This document shows, piece after piece, positions 32,007 through 42,540 of a DNA stretch of 64,000 nucleotides. A program made the position numbers and the translations under genes. Numbering within the stretch: the first letter of the stretch is position 1; each line of letters begins with the position of its first letter. The notes below the pieces were generated by a model. It saw only the letters and a program-made list of their open reading frames with translations. It was not told where the DNA came from and made no database searches. The stretch is from DATARH01 sp963705325 (lineage in GTDB: Bacteria; Pseudomonadota; Alphaproteobacteria; ATCC43930; CGMCC-115725): the NCBI GenBank assembly GCA_963705325.1, contig OY970069.1, positions 5,580,001 through 5,644,000 of the forward strand. The letters run 5' to 3'.

Positions 32007-34614
32007 TCACGGCCGCCCCGTTAGCGGCAGAACCGCCCGCAGGGCGGATGCGGGCGCGACCCCGCTCCACGGCCGCAGGCGGAAGAAAAGCCACTTCGCG
32101 GTTTGGGCGAGCAACAGGTAACTCAAGGTCAGCCCGGCTATGGCAAAGAGGAAAGCGACCGAAGGCGGGGAAAAGCCGAACCAGGCACCAAGCGGCGTGA
32201 ACGGCAGCACGACCGCGAGTGCCACGACCGACACGGAAGTGGCGGCGAGGACCGGATTCGGGCGACTCCTCAGCGGATTACGCCGGGTGCGCAGGACAAA
32301 GATGACCAGCACCTGCGTTGCCAGCGACTCGATGAACCAGCCGGTCTGGAAAAGAGCCTGGTTCGCATGAAAAACCAGCAGCAAGAGGCCGAACGTCAAA
32401 AAATCGAAAATCGAGCTCACCGGGCCCATCACCAGCATGAAGTTGCGCACGAAGCGCATATCCCAATGCTCCGGTTTCGCGGTGATCTCCCCGTCGACCT
32501 CGTCCAGTGGGATCGGCATCTCGGAAAGGTCATAGAGCAGGTTATTGAGCAAGATCTGCACCGGCAGCATCGGCAGGAACGGCAGGATCAGCGTCGCCCC
32601 GGCCATCGAGAACATGTTCCCGAAATTCGAGCTCATCGCCATCATGATGTATTTCATGATGTTGCCGAAGGCGCGGCGCCCTTCGGTAACGCCGCGCTCC
32701 AGGACGCCGAGATCCTGCTCCAGCAGAATGATGTCGGCCGCGTCCTTGGCGACATCGACCGCGCCGTCGACCGAAATGCCGACGTCGGCGGTGTGCAGCG
32801 ACGGCGCGTCATTGATTCCGTCGCCGAGATAGCCGACGACGTGGCCGCGGCGCCGCAATCCAAGAATGATGCGATTCTTTTGAACGGGCGTAACGCGGCA
32901 GAACAGGTTGGTGTCCTCTAGCCGCGCCGCGAGCGCGTCGTCGCTGAGCGCGCCGATCTCAGCGCCGGTCAGCAACCCGGTAATCGGAATGCCAAGCTCG
33001 GCGCAGACATGCTGGGTCACGCGCTCATTATCGCCGCTGAGAAATCTTGACGCCGACCCCGTTGGCCGCAAGCGCGGCGATGGCCGCGCCCGCACTTGCC
33101 TTTGGCGGATCGGAAAAGACGACGAAGCCGGCAAACACCAAGTCCCGCTCATCGGCGACCGTTGCCGCTTTACAGTCGGGCTCGAGTTCGCGCCAAGCAA
33201 CGCCGAGGGCGCGAAACCCTTCCGCACCGAGCCCCTCGAAGACTTTCGCGGCCTCGGCCCGCGCCGCGTCGTCGAGCGAAAGAGGCTCGGGCTTACCGGG
33301 CTCTTCGTACCGGACCGCGAGATTAACGACATCCTCAGGCGCACCCTTGGTGATCAACAGCCGGCGGCCCTCGCCTTCGACGAGGACCGAGACGCGGCGG
33401 CGCTGAAAGTCGAAGGGCACCTCGTCGATCTTGGTCCATCCAGCGCCGTGTGCTGAGCCAGTTTCGACGATCGCGGTATCGAGCGGGTTTCTCAACCCGG
33501 CCTGGAAGTGGCTGTTGAGCCAGGCCAGATCGAGGACGTGTTCGCTGGCGGCGCCCGAGAGCGCAACATGCCGCGCGAGGCTGATCTTGGCTTCGGTGAG
33601 CGTCCCGGTCTTGTCGGTACACAGCACGTCCATGCTGCCCAGGTCATGGATCGCGCCAAGCCGCTTCACGATCACTTGCGCCTTCGCCATGCGGATCGCG
33701 CCGCGTGCGAGCGTCACCGACACGATCATCGGCAAGAGCTCCGGCGTGAGCCCGACAGCGAGCGCCACGGCGAAGAGAAAACTCTCCAGCCAAGGCCGGT
33801 GAAACAGCAGATTGATCAACAGAACGAACAGCACCAGGATCTCGGTAAAGCGAACGATCAGCATGCCGAACCGGTGGGTGCCCTGCTCCAGGGCGGATGG
33901 CGGCGGCGCCTGCCGCAATGTGCTGCTGATCTGCCCGAGCTGGGTCGCGATGCCGGTGGTGCAGACCAAAAGCCTCGCTGAGCCATTCATCACCGAACTG
34001 CCCATAAAGGCAGCGTTGGTCGCACCGGCGACTTCCGAGGTTTCCACCCCTTCATCGCGAGGGTGCTTTTCCGCCGGGTAGGACTCCCCCGTCAGCAACG
34101 CCTCGTTGACGAAAAAATCCCTCGATTCAAGCAGGCGTCCGTCCGCGGGGACCAGATCGCCAGCCGCGAGCAGCACGACATCGCCCGGTACGAGGTCCTG
34201 CGCCAGCACGGTGACCTCCTGCCCGTCGCGCAGCACCCGCTCTTTGAGCGCAACCGAGATTTTCAGCGACTCGGCAGCCTGTTCTGCACGGTATTCCTGC
34301 GCGGTATCGAGCACCGCGCTCATCATCACGATCGCTGAAATGATGAAGAAGCTCGCCAGATCCCCAGTTGCCGCGGAAATCGCCGCCGCCGCCAGCAGGA
34401 TGATCACGAGCGGGTTGCGGAACCGGCCGAGGAACTTGAGCGGCAGAGACAGCCGCGCCCGCGCTTCCAGCGTGTTGGGGCCGTAGCGCAGCCGGCGCAA
34501 CGCGACCTCGGCGGAGCTCAGGCCACCTCGCCCGGCGCCAAGCTGGTGATCGAGGTCGGCAAGCGCGATTTGCCAGAATTTCCAACCGGCTTCACTATCC
34601 GACGTCATCGGCAA
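32007..34614 (-). pseudogene. mgtA: Magnesium-translocating P-type ATPase with one frameshift
   Basis: Two overlapping frames together encode a complete P3B-type Mg2+ ATPase of about 868 aa. The first part (34614 to 33028) has the actuator motif LTGES, the phosphorylation site LCTDKTGTLT and ATP-binding ITKGAPED. The second (to 32007) has LSGDNERVTQHVC, hinge GDGINDAPSL and the six C-terminal helices. The frame changes at 33042-33044, where an AAA run (TTT in the gene) has one base too many inside KI-LSGDN. Without it the reading is perfect. It is either a recent mutation or a sequence error. It lies in the block between lolA and ftsK. Confidence 0.85.
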
Positions 34615-34655
34615 TCCTCTGCGCGCGATCGCGAGGACGATACAGGAATAACGGA

Positions 34656-35033
34656 ATGCTGAAATGGCTGGGGCTGAGCCTCCTCATCGGCACGATATTC
34701 GATCATGCCGCCTGGGCGCAGGCCACGACCAGGTTCGACGGCCAATACGCCGGAGAAATGGTTCTCACGGGGATCATCAACGGCGACTGTAGCGAGCCGC
34801 CGCTCGGCGCGATCTACCCGCTGACGATATCCGGGGGCGTGGTCCGATTTAAGTACGTCCCGCGTTTCGACACGACGCTGGTTGGAACCGTCGACGCCAA
34901 GGGTAATTTCAGGGCAACCGGCCGGACGAAACATGGCTTTGTGGTCATGACCGGCCATGTCACCGACGGCAATACGCTGACTGCGTCAATCGATTCGCCT
35001 AGTTGCCGATACAGCTATGAGACGAAGAACTAG
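34656..35033 (+). CDS. Small secreted hypothetical protein
   Basis: A 125-aa protein with signal peptide MLKWLGLSLLIGTIFDHAAWA ending AQA. The mature part has a repeating beta-strand pattern (FDGQYAGEMVLTG, YPLTISGGVVRFKYVP, GTVDAKGNFRATG, GHVTDGNTLTASI) and two Cys, one in NGDCSE and one in SPSCRYSY, that could be bonded. Similar small periplasmic proteins are widespread in this class, with no known role. Divergent from the Mg ATPase gene. Confidence 0.7.
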   Translation: MLKWLGLSLLIGTIFDHAAWAQATTRFDGQYAGEMVLTGIINGDCSEPPLGAIYPLTISGGVVRFKYVPRFDTTLVGTVDAKGNFRATGRTKHGFVVMTGHVTDGNTLTASIDSPSCRYSYETKN

Positions 35034-35119
35034 ACCGCATCGCGCGCCGTCGGGCGAGGAGCGCCCCGGGCCAAGCATGTAGCCGGATCGCGGCGGCGGC
35101 GTTCCAGACAACGCCGGAA

Positions 35120-36991
35120 TCAGCGGTCTGGCGCGATCTGCACCTGAAAGCTCTCGACGCCGATCCGGTAAACAGTGGCGGGGTCGGCGCCGGGATGAGC
35201 CAGGGACACAAAATAACGCGCCTTGTTCGCCAATGGATTCTCCGGCCCCATTACAAAGACCTGCCGGCCGCTCCAGAACGACAGATTCATCCACCACGTG
35301 GACAGATTCATCCACCGGTTGTACGCGTCTAACCTTATGCCGGTGCTATTCTCGATGGTGTCGAACACGGCCGGTTCGACACTCAGCACGGCCCGTCGCC
35401 GGTCCCGACTTCGATCTCCGATGATCGCGGTGATGGCGCGGGCGTGGGCGGCGTTGATTGCGAGAAAAGGGGAACCCCAAGCAAAGTGGGTTCCGGCGAG
35501 GCCGGTTTTAACTTGGAACACGGCCAGGCCCGCGGTCGCGGCGGCGATAACGCCCAATCGGAGGATGCTCTGTCTCGTCGGCGGTGCCCACCGGCCGAAC
35601 GATCCCACCAATCTAATGGCGGCCAAAGCGCCGACCGCTACCGCGGTCACGACGATCACCGGAAACCCGAGGGCGCCATAGAGAACATCCGGGGCCCCGA
35701 CCCATATGACGGTGATCCATTCCGGAACGGGCCAGATGGTGCGGTCATACAGCCCGGCCTGCGCCAGTCTTGCCAGAGCCAGAGAGATGAGGCCCGCCAT
35801 GGCAAGCGCCCGCCACATCTTCCGTGCCGCCGTCCCATCGAGCATTTCCTTGAGCCCGACGAAGGCCAATGGAACGCAAATCGGCACCAACATCATCGCG
35901 TAACGCTGATAGATCGGCTGGGGATAATCATACAACAGAAGCGCGAACCAGCCGTACACGGTGACGAACAGCCAGATAAAAACGGTGATCGCTCCAAGCA
36001 GGATCACATAAAGCAATAGCGGCTTAGGCCGCCGGGCAAAAATTCCCGCCAAGACCGCTGGTAGAAGCGGCAGCACACTCGCCGCGAGGGCGAGGCCGTT
36101 TAGCCCCAGGATGGGCGGTATGTAACGAAGCGGAGGCAGTTGCCACCCCTTGGGCCCGTTGAAGGCAACCGTTGCGATACGATAACCGAGCGACTGTGCG
36201 ACCGTCCCGCCCGAAGCGACGAGATAGACACTCCACAGCGTCACCAGGACCGCGCCGACGATGACAGCGACCAATGCCTGCCGCGCGACCGAGCGGATCG
36301 GCGCGGAAGACCCCGAACGCGAGGTCATTTGCAGCTGATTGACGATGGAGGCGGTTCCGAGGAATGGAATCATTACCAGGAACAGAAACTTGGTCAGAAA
36401 GCAGGCCGCCAGCGTCGCACCGGAAAGCCCGGCCATCGGCATATTCGATGGTCGTTGGCGCATTGTCAGCCAGAAGGCAATGGCGAAAATCGTCGTAAAC
36501 AGGTTTTCGCTCATCAGCGCCGGCGCGAAGACAAACGACGCCGGCAGCAAGCCGGCAACCAACGCCGCGCCGAATGCCCAGTCACGCGCCAGCATTTGCC
36601 GGGCCAAGGCATAGACCGGGAACATCACCGCGGACGCCACGGCGATGTTGGCCACGATCATCGCTTCGATCGGGTCGGCGGGATATAGCAGTTCGGCCAG
36701 GGCCAGCAAGACTGGATAGCCTGGCGGGTAGGCGGCTTCAGCGGGGTAGGCGTCGAAGTGCCGCAAGCTTTCGGCGTAGACCCGGTACGACGCTTCGTCC
36801 CCAACGAAATTGCCGATGGTTCTTACGCCGTCAGAGCTGAAATAAGCGCCGATGCCTGCGTGGAAGTAAGGGTGCAACAAATAGATATGGAGAATCACCA
36901 GCAGCGCATATGCGGCGATCAGCAATGAACCCGTGATCGCCGCCGAAGGCGGCCTGCCGCTCCGATGACCGTGCGTATCTTCTGACGACAT
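35120..36991 (-). CDS. Polytopic membrane protein, GT-C glycosyltransferase-like
   Basis: A 623-aa protein with about eleven predicted membrane helices. After the first helix a periplasmic loop holds VGDEASYRVYAESL and AYPPGYPVLLALAELLYP. An acidic pair at this place followed by a P-P-G-Y/P-L helix entry is typical of lipid-dependent GT-C sugar transferases (ArnT/PMT/GT39-like). The C-terminal 120 residues form a soluble periplasmic domain. Acceptor and sugar are unknown. It is lower in GC than its surroundings and lies in the block separating lolA from ftsK, so it is probably acquired. Confidence 0.65.
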   Translation of the reverse strand: MSSEDTHGHRSGRPPSAAITGSLLIAAYALLVILHIYLLHPYFHAGIGAYFSSDGVRTIGNFVGDEASYRVYAESLRHFDAYPAEAAYPPGYPVLLALAELLYPADPIEAMIVANIAVASAVMFPVYALARQMLARDWAFGAALVAGLLPASFVFAPALMSENLFTTIFAIAFWLTMRQRPSNMPMAGLSGATLAACFLTKFLFLVMIPFLGTASIVNQLQMTSRSGSSAPIRSVARQALVAVIVGAVLVTLWSVYLVASGGTVAQSLGYRIATVAFNGPKGWQLPPLRYIPPILGLNGLALAASVLPLLPAVLAGIFARRPKPLLLYVILLGAITVFIWLFVTVYGWFALLLYDYPQPIYQRYAMMLVPICVPLAFVGLKEMLDGTAARKMWRALAMAGLISLALARLAQAGLYDRTIWPVPEWITVIWVGAPDVLYGALGFPVIVVTAVAVGALAAIRLVGSFGRWAPPTRQSILRLGVIAAATAGLAVFQVKTGLAGTHFAWGSPFLAINAAHARAITAIIGDRSRDRRRAVLSVEPAVFDTIENSTGIRLDAYNRWMNLSTWWMNLSFWSGRQVFVMGPENPLANKARYFVSLAHPGADPATVYRIGVESFQVQIAPDR

Positions 36992-37059
36992 CCTCGACGG
37001 CTAACTAACCAAATTCCTGAAGCCGCGCCAGCGGCGCCGGAAAACCACCGCCCCTCCCG

Positions 37060-37443
37060 CTAGGTTTCCGGCACGCTCGGCGGCGAGGCCGCGTCCCAGC
37101 CGCGCCGAGGCAGGCGCTCCAGCTCGGCTCGAAAAGCGGCCTCAAGACGCTGCCTTTCCGGCGTGTCGCCGCGCCGGGCCAGCTCGGCGGCGGCCTCCTT
37201 GATAAAATCGCCCCGTTCGATCGTCTCTGGATCGACGCCGGCCTAGACCCGCAGATTTCGGCGAATGCCAACGCGGCTTTCGAGGAACTGGTTCGCGCGG
37301 TCTAGGCGGCGCTGGGATGCGATGCCAGCGCGGCGGAGTCGATGGCCCGCTCGGTACAGCAGCACATCCCCGGCCGCCTCAATTTCGGCGGAAGACTTCG
37401 GGGTTGAGGTCACCGATTTGTTCGCTTTCGGCAAGTCTGTCAT
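37060..37443 (-). pseudogene. Small gene interrupted by an in-frame amber stop
   Basis: One frame of 128 codons from ATG 37443 to TAG 37060, broken only by TAG at 37243-37245. The first part starts MTDLPKANKSVTSTPKSSAE and ends RVGIRRNLRV. After the stop, AGVDPETIERGDFIKEAAAE and LARRGDTPERQRLEAAFRAE continue in the same frame with the same helical, charged character. It looks like a soluble protein of about 127 aa with one nonsense codon. Family unknown. Confidence 0.55.
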
Positions 37444-37622
37444 TTCCGAACAAACCGTAGCGTGGCACGATGTGCCGAGTTCACTTCTGATGAAGCAAGC
37501 GAGAGCTGGTTCCTGAACGACAGTGAAATCGAATTGTCTCCGGCACGGCTGCCCCCGGGATGCGAAAACTGCCGAATGCTGACAAATATTCGAGGAATTA
37601 AACGAAGCTTGGGAGGGCTGAG

Positions 37623-38406
37623 TTGACAGACCTTGTCTATTCCAAGTCCACCGCTGGTGGAGTAAAGCGCGTCATCGACCTTGGTATCATGGGCATGCGT
37701 GTATCCAACAGTGATCGAATCGATCTCAAAAAGGAAGATTACCTCAAGGATTTGATAAGAGTATCTTCCAACAATACAATCGAGGTCCAAAAGCTATCGT
37801 CGGGCTTGCAGTTCTTTTTCATTATCGGCGGTGCGGAGGGCTTTCTTGACAAGAGCTATGAGACCGTCGATGCGAGTCGGATCGAGGCCCACGGAACAAA
37901 CACTCACGGCGCTACAACGACCATCGCGGTTGACGATACTTGCCTGCTCGCGGTGTTCGACCATCTCGGCACGTTTGTCAGTTCGGCAGTGCTACGCCGG
38001 CCATTAATCGTAAAGTCGCCGCCGGTCAACTGGGAAGAGAGCGACGCCACCGCAGTCGTCGCGGCCTGGGACAAAGCCAAGGTGGGCATCTACCGCAACG
38101 AGAATTTTGAGGTAAAATACTATGGTATCTGGGTTAATGACTTTAAGTCATTACTACACAAGTGGACAGAAGACAGTGGATTTTCACAAAGAAGAGGCGA
38201 CCAACGGCTGCATTTTTATCCGAGACGTCAACACTCCGCCCATGCCGGATCGCGCTCTCTCGCAAGAAGCGCAGCGCCCAGCGCTAAACGCACTCAATAA
38301 CTTCGAGCCGGAACTGATCCAAGCCGTTCAAGCGAAAATCGGGACAAAGGTTAAAACCGAAATAGGAACCATGCGCGTCGTCAAGGTATCGTCGTCACTG
38401 AAATGA
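37623..38406 (+). pseudogene. Frameshifted gene with L,D-transpeptidase-like catalytic motif
   Basis: Start TTG 37623 has GGGAGGG five bases upstream. The first frame (MTDLVYSKSTAGGVKRV ... EVKYYGIWVND) is low in GC and coding-like to about 38140. From there the +1 frame carries on with SHYYTSGQKTVDFHKEEA then TNGCIFIRDVNTPPMPDR and ends at 38406. Joined, they give about 260 aa. His followed by 16 residues and then Thr-Asn-Gly-Cys matches the YkuD spacing H-x(14-17)-[ST]-H-G-C, except for Asn in place of His. One extra base near 38141-38147 breaks the gene. Peptidoglycan-acting or effector function is inference. Confidence 0.5.
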
Positions 38407-38695
38407 TCGACGCGAGGGTTAAGCCCTGAGTATGCCGCCCGGAAGGCCGCCCACCATGAGCGTAATCTGAGATGGACCGGCCATCGGGTTGGAGCCGACC
38501 TCCACCGTCCAATGTCCGCCAACTAACCATTAATGGTGGCGTCGATGAAAGGGCTTGAACGGGTCGACTGCAGCCGGATTGATCGTGCTTCGTGGATGAC
38601 CGCTCACGGCGCGTAAGCCGACCGCCTGACATCTCGGGAACGACGCATTTCCGCCTATAACCGGCCTTCTATGAGCGTCGCGACGTCAGTGGCGG

Positions 38696-41173
38696 CTAGC
38701 GTGGCCCCGGCGCCAGCACCTCGCGGCGGCCGACATGGTTGGCGGCGCCGACGACGCCCTCCTCCTCCATGCGTTCGATGATACGGGCGGCGCGGTTGTA
38801 GCCGATCTGCAGGTGGCGCTGGACAAAACTGGTCGAGGCCTTGCGCTCCCGGGCGACGAGAGCGACGGCCTGATCGTAGAGCTGGTCGCCGGTGCCGCCG
38901 TCGTCGTCGTCGCCGCCAAAGCCGATCGTGCCGCCCTCGACCGCATCCTCGGTAATCTCGTCGACATAGTCGGGCTCGGCCTGGGCCTTGAGTGCCGAAA
39001 CGACGCGCTCGACCTCCTCGTCGGAGACGAACGGCCCGTGGACGCGGGTGACGCGCCCGCCGCCCGCCATGTAAAGCATGTCGCCGCGCCCAAGAAGCTG
39101 CTCTGCGCCGCCCTCACCAAGGATGGTGCGGCTGTCGATCTTGGAGGTGACCTGAAAGCTGATCCGGGTCGGGAAATTGGCCTTGATCGTGCCGGTGATG
39201 ACATCGACCGACGGGCGCTGGGTCGCCATGATGATGTGGATGCCGGCGGCGCGCGCCATCTGCGCCAGGCGCTGGACCGAGGCCTCGATATCCTTGCCCG
39301 CGACCAGCATCAGATCGGCCATCTCGTCGACGATGACGACGATCAGCGGCAGCTCGTTGAGGTCGAACGGCTGGTCTTCGATGATCGGCTGGCCGGTCTC
39401 GGGGTCGAAACCGGTCTGCACCTTGCGCACAAGCTGTTCGTTCTTCTCGCGCGCCTCGACGATGCGCGCGTTGTAGCCCTCGATGCTGCGCACCCCGAGC
39501 TTGGACATTTTCTGATAGCGGCTTTCCATCTCGCGCACGGTCCATTTGAGCGCGAGCACCGCCTTGCGGGGATCGGTCACGACCGGCGCCAGCAGATGCG
39601 GGATGCCGTCATAGACCGACAGCTCCAGCATCTTCGGATCGACCATGATGAATTTGCAGCGGTCGGGCGGCATCCGGTAGAGGATCGACAGGATCATCGT
39701 GTTGATGCCGACCGACTTGCCCGAGCCGGTGGTCCCGGCGATCAGCAGATGCGGCATGCGCGCCAGGTCGGCGACCACCGCCTCGCCGCCGATGTCCTTG
39801 CCGAGCGCCAGGGCCAGGCGGCCCTGATGCTTCTCATAGGCCGGGGAATCGAGAAGCTCGCGTAAATAGACCGTCTCGGCCTTGGTGTTCGGGAGCTCAA
39901 TGCCGATGACGCTGCGGCCGGGCACCACCGCGACCCGCACCGAGATGGCGCTCATCGAGCGGGCGATATCGTCGGCGAGCCCGATGACGCGCGAGGCCTT
40001 GATGCCGGCGGCCGGCTCCAGCTCGTAGAGCGTGACGACCGGGCCGGGCCGCACCTGAACGATTTCGCCGCGCACGCCGTAATCCTCGAGCACGGCTTCG
40101 AGGAGCCGCGCGTTCTTGGCGAGCGCTTCCTCGTCGATCGTCTCGACCTTGCCGAGCGGCGGGCGCGCCAGCAGATCGATCGGCGGCAAGATCGGCTGGC
40201 CGTCGAGGTCGAGGATCGATTGGCGCTCCTGCTCGGCGCGCTTGCCCCCGCCAAGCGAGCGCGTGCCGGGCATCACGAAGCGGACGAGCTTATCCTTGAT
40301 CGGCTCCTCGACCGGCGGGAGAGCAGTGGGACGCAGTGGCGTCACCACCCGGTCGTGGCCGAATTGTGGCTCCTGCCTGTCACGGGTCGGCGCCGCAGTC
40401 TGGGGTTGAGGCGCCCACGGCACTGGCCGCGCCGGGCCGAGCGCGGCGGCCGCCTTGGCTCGCCTCGCCTCGCGCCAGCGCCGGTAGAGCCGTTGGGCAA
40501 GCCCGGCCGCGACGACCGAGCCGTGCCCAGAAACGCGCGCGAGGCCGCGCGCACCGCGCCCGGCATTGCTGCCGATATCCATCCAGTCGCGCCACGACAA
40601 ACCCATGATCGACAGAAGCAGAGCCGCCACGAGCGCGGCAGCGACCATCGCCAGCGGCAGCGCCAGGGGGCCAAGATGAATCGCATGAACGAAGCGCAGC
40701 AGCTCCCAACCGACAAGGCCGCCGACCCCGGCCGGTGTCGGGATCGGGGCGCTCGGCAATATCGCGCACGCGAGCGCACCCAAGAGCAGCGCTGGCAGCA
40801 GGCACAGCATGCGGCGTTCCATCCCACCGATCGGCCGCTGCAACAGCAGGCGGAAGGCCCAGCCAAGCAGCACGACCGGGATCAGGAAAGCGGCGAGACC
40901 GAGACTTTGGACCAGGAGATCGGCCACAAAGGAACCGTCGCGGCCGAGGAAATTGGCGGCCGGCGTATCGGCGGCGGTGTTGAGCGACGGATCGCGCGGG
41001 TGATAGGTCGCCAGCGCGACCACCAACAGGAAGCTGACCAGTACCAGGGCCGAGCCGAGGCCTTCGAGCAAGCGCCGCCTGAACGCGGCGACCAGCTCGC
41101 TCCAGCTATTGATGTGGTGGCCGAGCCCGCGGCCGAGAGTGCCGCGGCCCGCAACCGGCGCCGATTTCGCCAA
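38696..41173 (-). CDS. ftsK: DNA translocase FtsK
   Basis: An 825-aa septal DNA pump that clears and resolves the chromosome terminus at division. The N-terminus has four membrane helices (about 35-195), followed by a short linker, the alpha domain, and the RecA-like motor with Walker A GTTGSGKSVGIN (near 485) and Walker B LIVVIVDEMADLML (near 615). The C-terminal gamma winged helix (KASTSFVQRHLQIGYNRAARIIERME) reads KOPS sites. Start is TTG 41173, just after a GGGGGA stretch. The short linker is typical of alphaproteobacterial FtsK. Confidence 0.95.
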   Translation of the reverse strand: MAKSAPVAGRGTLGRGLGHHINSWSELVAAFRRRLLEGLGSALVLVSFLLVVALATYHPRDPSLNTAADTPAANFLGRDGSFVADLLVQSLGLAAFLIPVVLLGWAFRLLLQRPIGGMERRMLCLLPALLLGALACAILPSAPIPTPAGVGGLVGWELLRFVHAIHLGPLALPLAMVAAALVAALLLSIMGLSWRDWMDIGSNAGRGARGLARVSGHGSVVAAGLAQRLYRRWREARRAKAAAALGPARPVPWAPQPQTAAPTRDRQEPQFGHDRVVTPLRPTALPPVEEPIKDKLVRFVMPGTRSLGGGKRAEQERQSILDLDGQPILPPIDLLARPPLGKVETIDEEALAKNARLLEAVLEDYGVRGEIVQVRPGPVVTLYELEPAAGIKASRVIGLADDIARSMSAISVRVAVVPGRSVIGIELPNTKAETVYLRELLDSPAYEKHQGRLALALGKDIGGEAVVADLARMPHLLIAGTTGSGKSVGINTMILSILYRMPPDRCKFIMVDPKMLELSVYDGIPHLLAPVVTDPRKAVLALKWTVREMESRYQKMSKLGVRSIEGYNARIVEAREKNEQLVRKVQTGFDPETGQPIIEDQPFDLNELPLIVVIVDEMADLMLVAGKDIEASVQRLAQMARAAGIHIIMATQRPSVDVITGTIKANFPTRISFQVTSKIDSRTILGEGGAEQLLGRGDMLYMAGGGRVTRVHGPFVSDEEVERVVSALKAQAEPDYVDEITEDAVEGGTIGFGGDDDDGGTGDQLYDQAVALVARERKASTSFVQRHLQIGYNRAARIIERMEEEGVVGAANHVGRREVLAPGPR

Positions 41174-41256
41174 ATGGTCCCCCGCCCACTGCCCTTTGGC
41201 ACCCGCTCTTCCCGCCGGCCCAACCCCCGAAGGGCCGAAGCGGTGTGTCCCTGTCG

Positions 41257-42450
41257 TTACAACACCCGCCGGATGCGCGCAAACGCGGCGTCGAGTGTCG
41301 CCTCGTCATGGACGATCGCCAGACGAATATACTCCTTGCCTGGATTGAGGCCAGCATTCGCCGCGCGGGCGGTGTATCCGCCCGGCAAAACGCGGATCGC
41401 CGCGTCACGCCACAGCCGCAGCGCGGCTTCCTCGCCATCGCCAACGTCGAGCCAGAGGAAGAAGCCACCGGCCGGCCGATAGAACCCGTAGCGCCCGGCC
41501 AAGGCCTCCTCGGCGAGATCGAACTTGCGGCGATAGAGCGCCCGATTCTCGATCACGTGCGCTTCGTCCCGCCACAAAGCAGCCGACGCGGCCTGGATCG
41601 GCAGCGGCAACTGGCAGCCGCCGAAGTCGCGCAGGCGCTTGAACTGGCCGACGAGCCGCGGGTCTCCCGCGACAAAACCGGAGCGCAGCCCGGCGGCGCT
41701 CGACCGCTTCGACAGCGAATGAAAGACCACGACATTGTCAAAGCCGTCACCAAGCGCGGCGCACGCCTCGAGTGCGCCGGGCGGCGGCTCGCGGTCGTAG
41801 ATCTCGGCGTAGCACTCATCGGCGGCGAGGACGAAATCGTACTCGCGCGCGAGGCCGATGGCCTTTTTCAGGTAGTCGAGGCTGGCGATCGTCCCCTGCG
41901 GGTTTGACGGCGAGCAGAGATAAAAGAGCGCGCAGCGCTCAAGCGTCGACCTGGGAATCGCGTCGAGATCGGGGAGGAACTGGTTGTCGCGGGTCGCGTC
42001 GAGAAACACCGGCTCGGCACCCGCCATCGTCGCCGCGCCGTTATAGACGAGGTAATACGGGTTGGGCACCAGCACGACCGGCTGCCGCCCCGCCTTTTCG
42101 CGCGGCATGACCACGCTGGAGAAAAGGTAGAGCCCTTCCTTTGTGCCGGTGAGCGCGGCGACGTGGCGCTCGGGGTCGAGCACGTTCGCACCAAGCTTGT
42201 AACGCCGGGTCAGCCAATCGCAGATCGCCTGGCGCAGATCGGGGGTGCCGGCCATCGGCGGATACTTGTTCCATTCGTGGGCGTGCGCCGCGAGGGTCTC
42301 GGCGAGAAGCGGCGACGGTTGATGCTGCGGCTCGCCGACCGACATCAGGATGATCTCGTCGTTGACCCGCGGCGTGACCGGGTTAAGCAGCGTGCGCAGC
42401 GCCTCGAACGGGTAGTCGGTGAGTTCGTCGAGATTGGGGTTCAACGGCAC
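41257..42450 (-). CDS. dapC: Succinyldiaminopimelate transaminase-like class I/II aminotransferase
   Basis: A PLP enzyme of about 397 aa, probably DapC of lysine/diaminopimelate synthesis. Marks are YPFEALRTLL, SVGEPQHQPSP, WNKYPPMAGTPDLRQAICDW, the Asn of CSPSNPQGT, ADECYAEIYD and the Schiff-base Lys in HSLSKRSSAAGLRSGF. The start is uncertain: GTG 42450 gives MPLNPNLDELTDYPFE like known DapC, and TTG 42468 would add six residues. Placement beside ftsK is common in this class. Confidence 0.85.
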   Translation of the reverse strand: MPLNPNLDELTDYPFEALRTLLNPVTPRVNDEIILMSVGEPQHQPSPLLAETLAAHAHEWNKYPPMAGTPDLRQAICDWLTRRYKLGANVLDPERHVAALTGTKEGLYLFSSVVMPREKAGRQPVVLVPNPYYLVYNGAATMAGAEPVFLDATRDNQFLPDLDAIPRSTLERCALFYLCSPSNPQGTIASLDYLKKAIGLAREYDFVLAADECYAEIYDREPPPGALEACAALGDGFDNVVVFHSLSKRSSAAGLRSGFVAGDPRLVGQFKRLRDFGGCQLPLPIQAASAALWRDEAHVIENRALYRRKFDLAEEALAGRYGFYRPAGGFFLWLDVGDGEEAALRLWRDAAIRVLPGGYTARAANAGLNPGKEYIRLAIVHDEATLDAAFARIRRVL

Positions 42451-42540
42451 GTTTCGTTTCTCGCGCAATAGGTTGGCGGAAGCCTACGCGATAGCCCTTC
42501 CCTTGTCATTCAAGGCGGCCCGCGGAGCCGAGGCCGCAGG

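Noticed and set aside
33028..33344. Programmed frameshifting in the Mg ATPase
   Set aside because: No known case in this family and no heptameric slippery site with a following structure; a one-base error or mutation is simpler.
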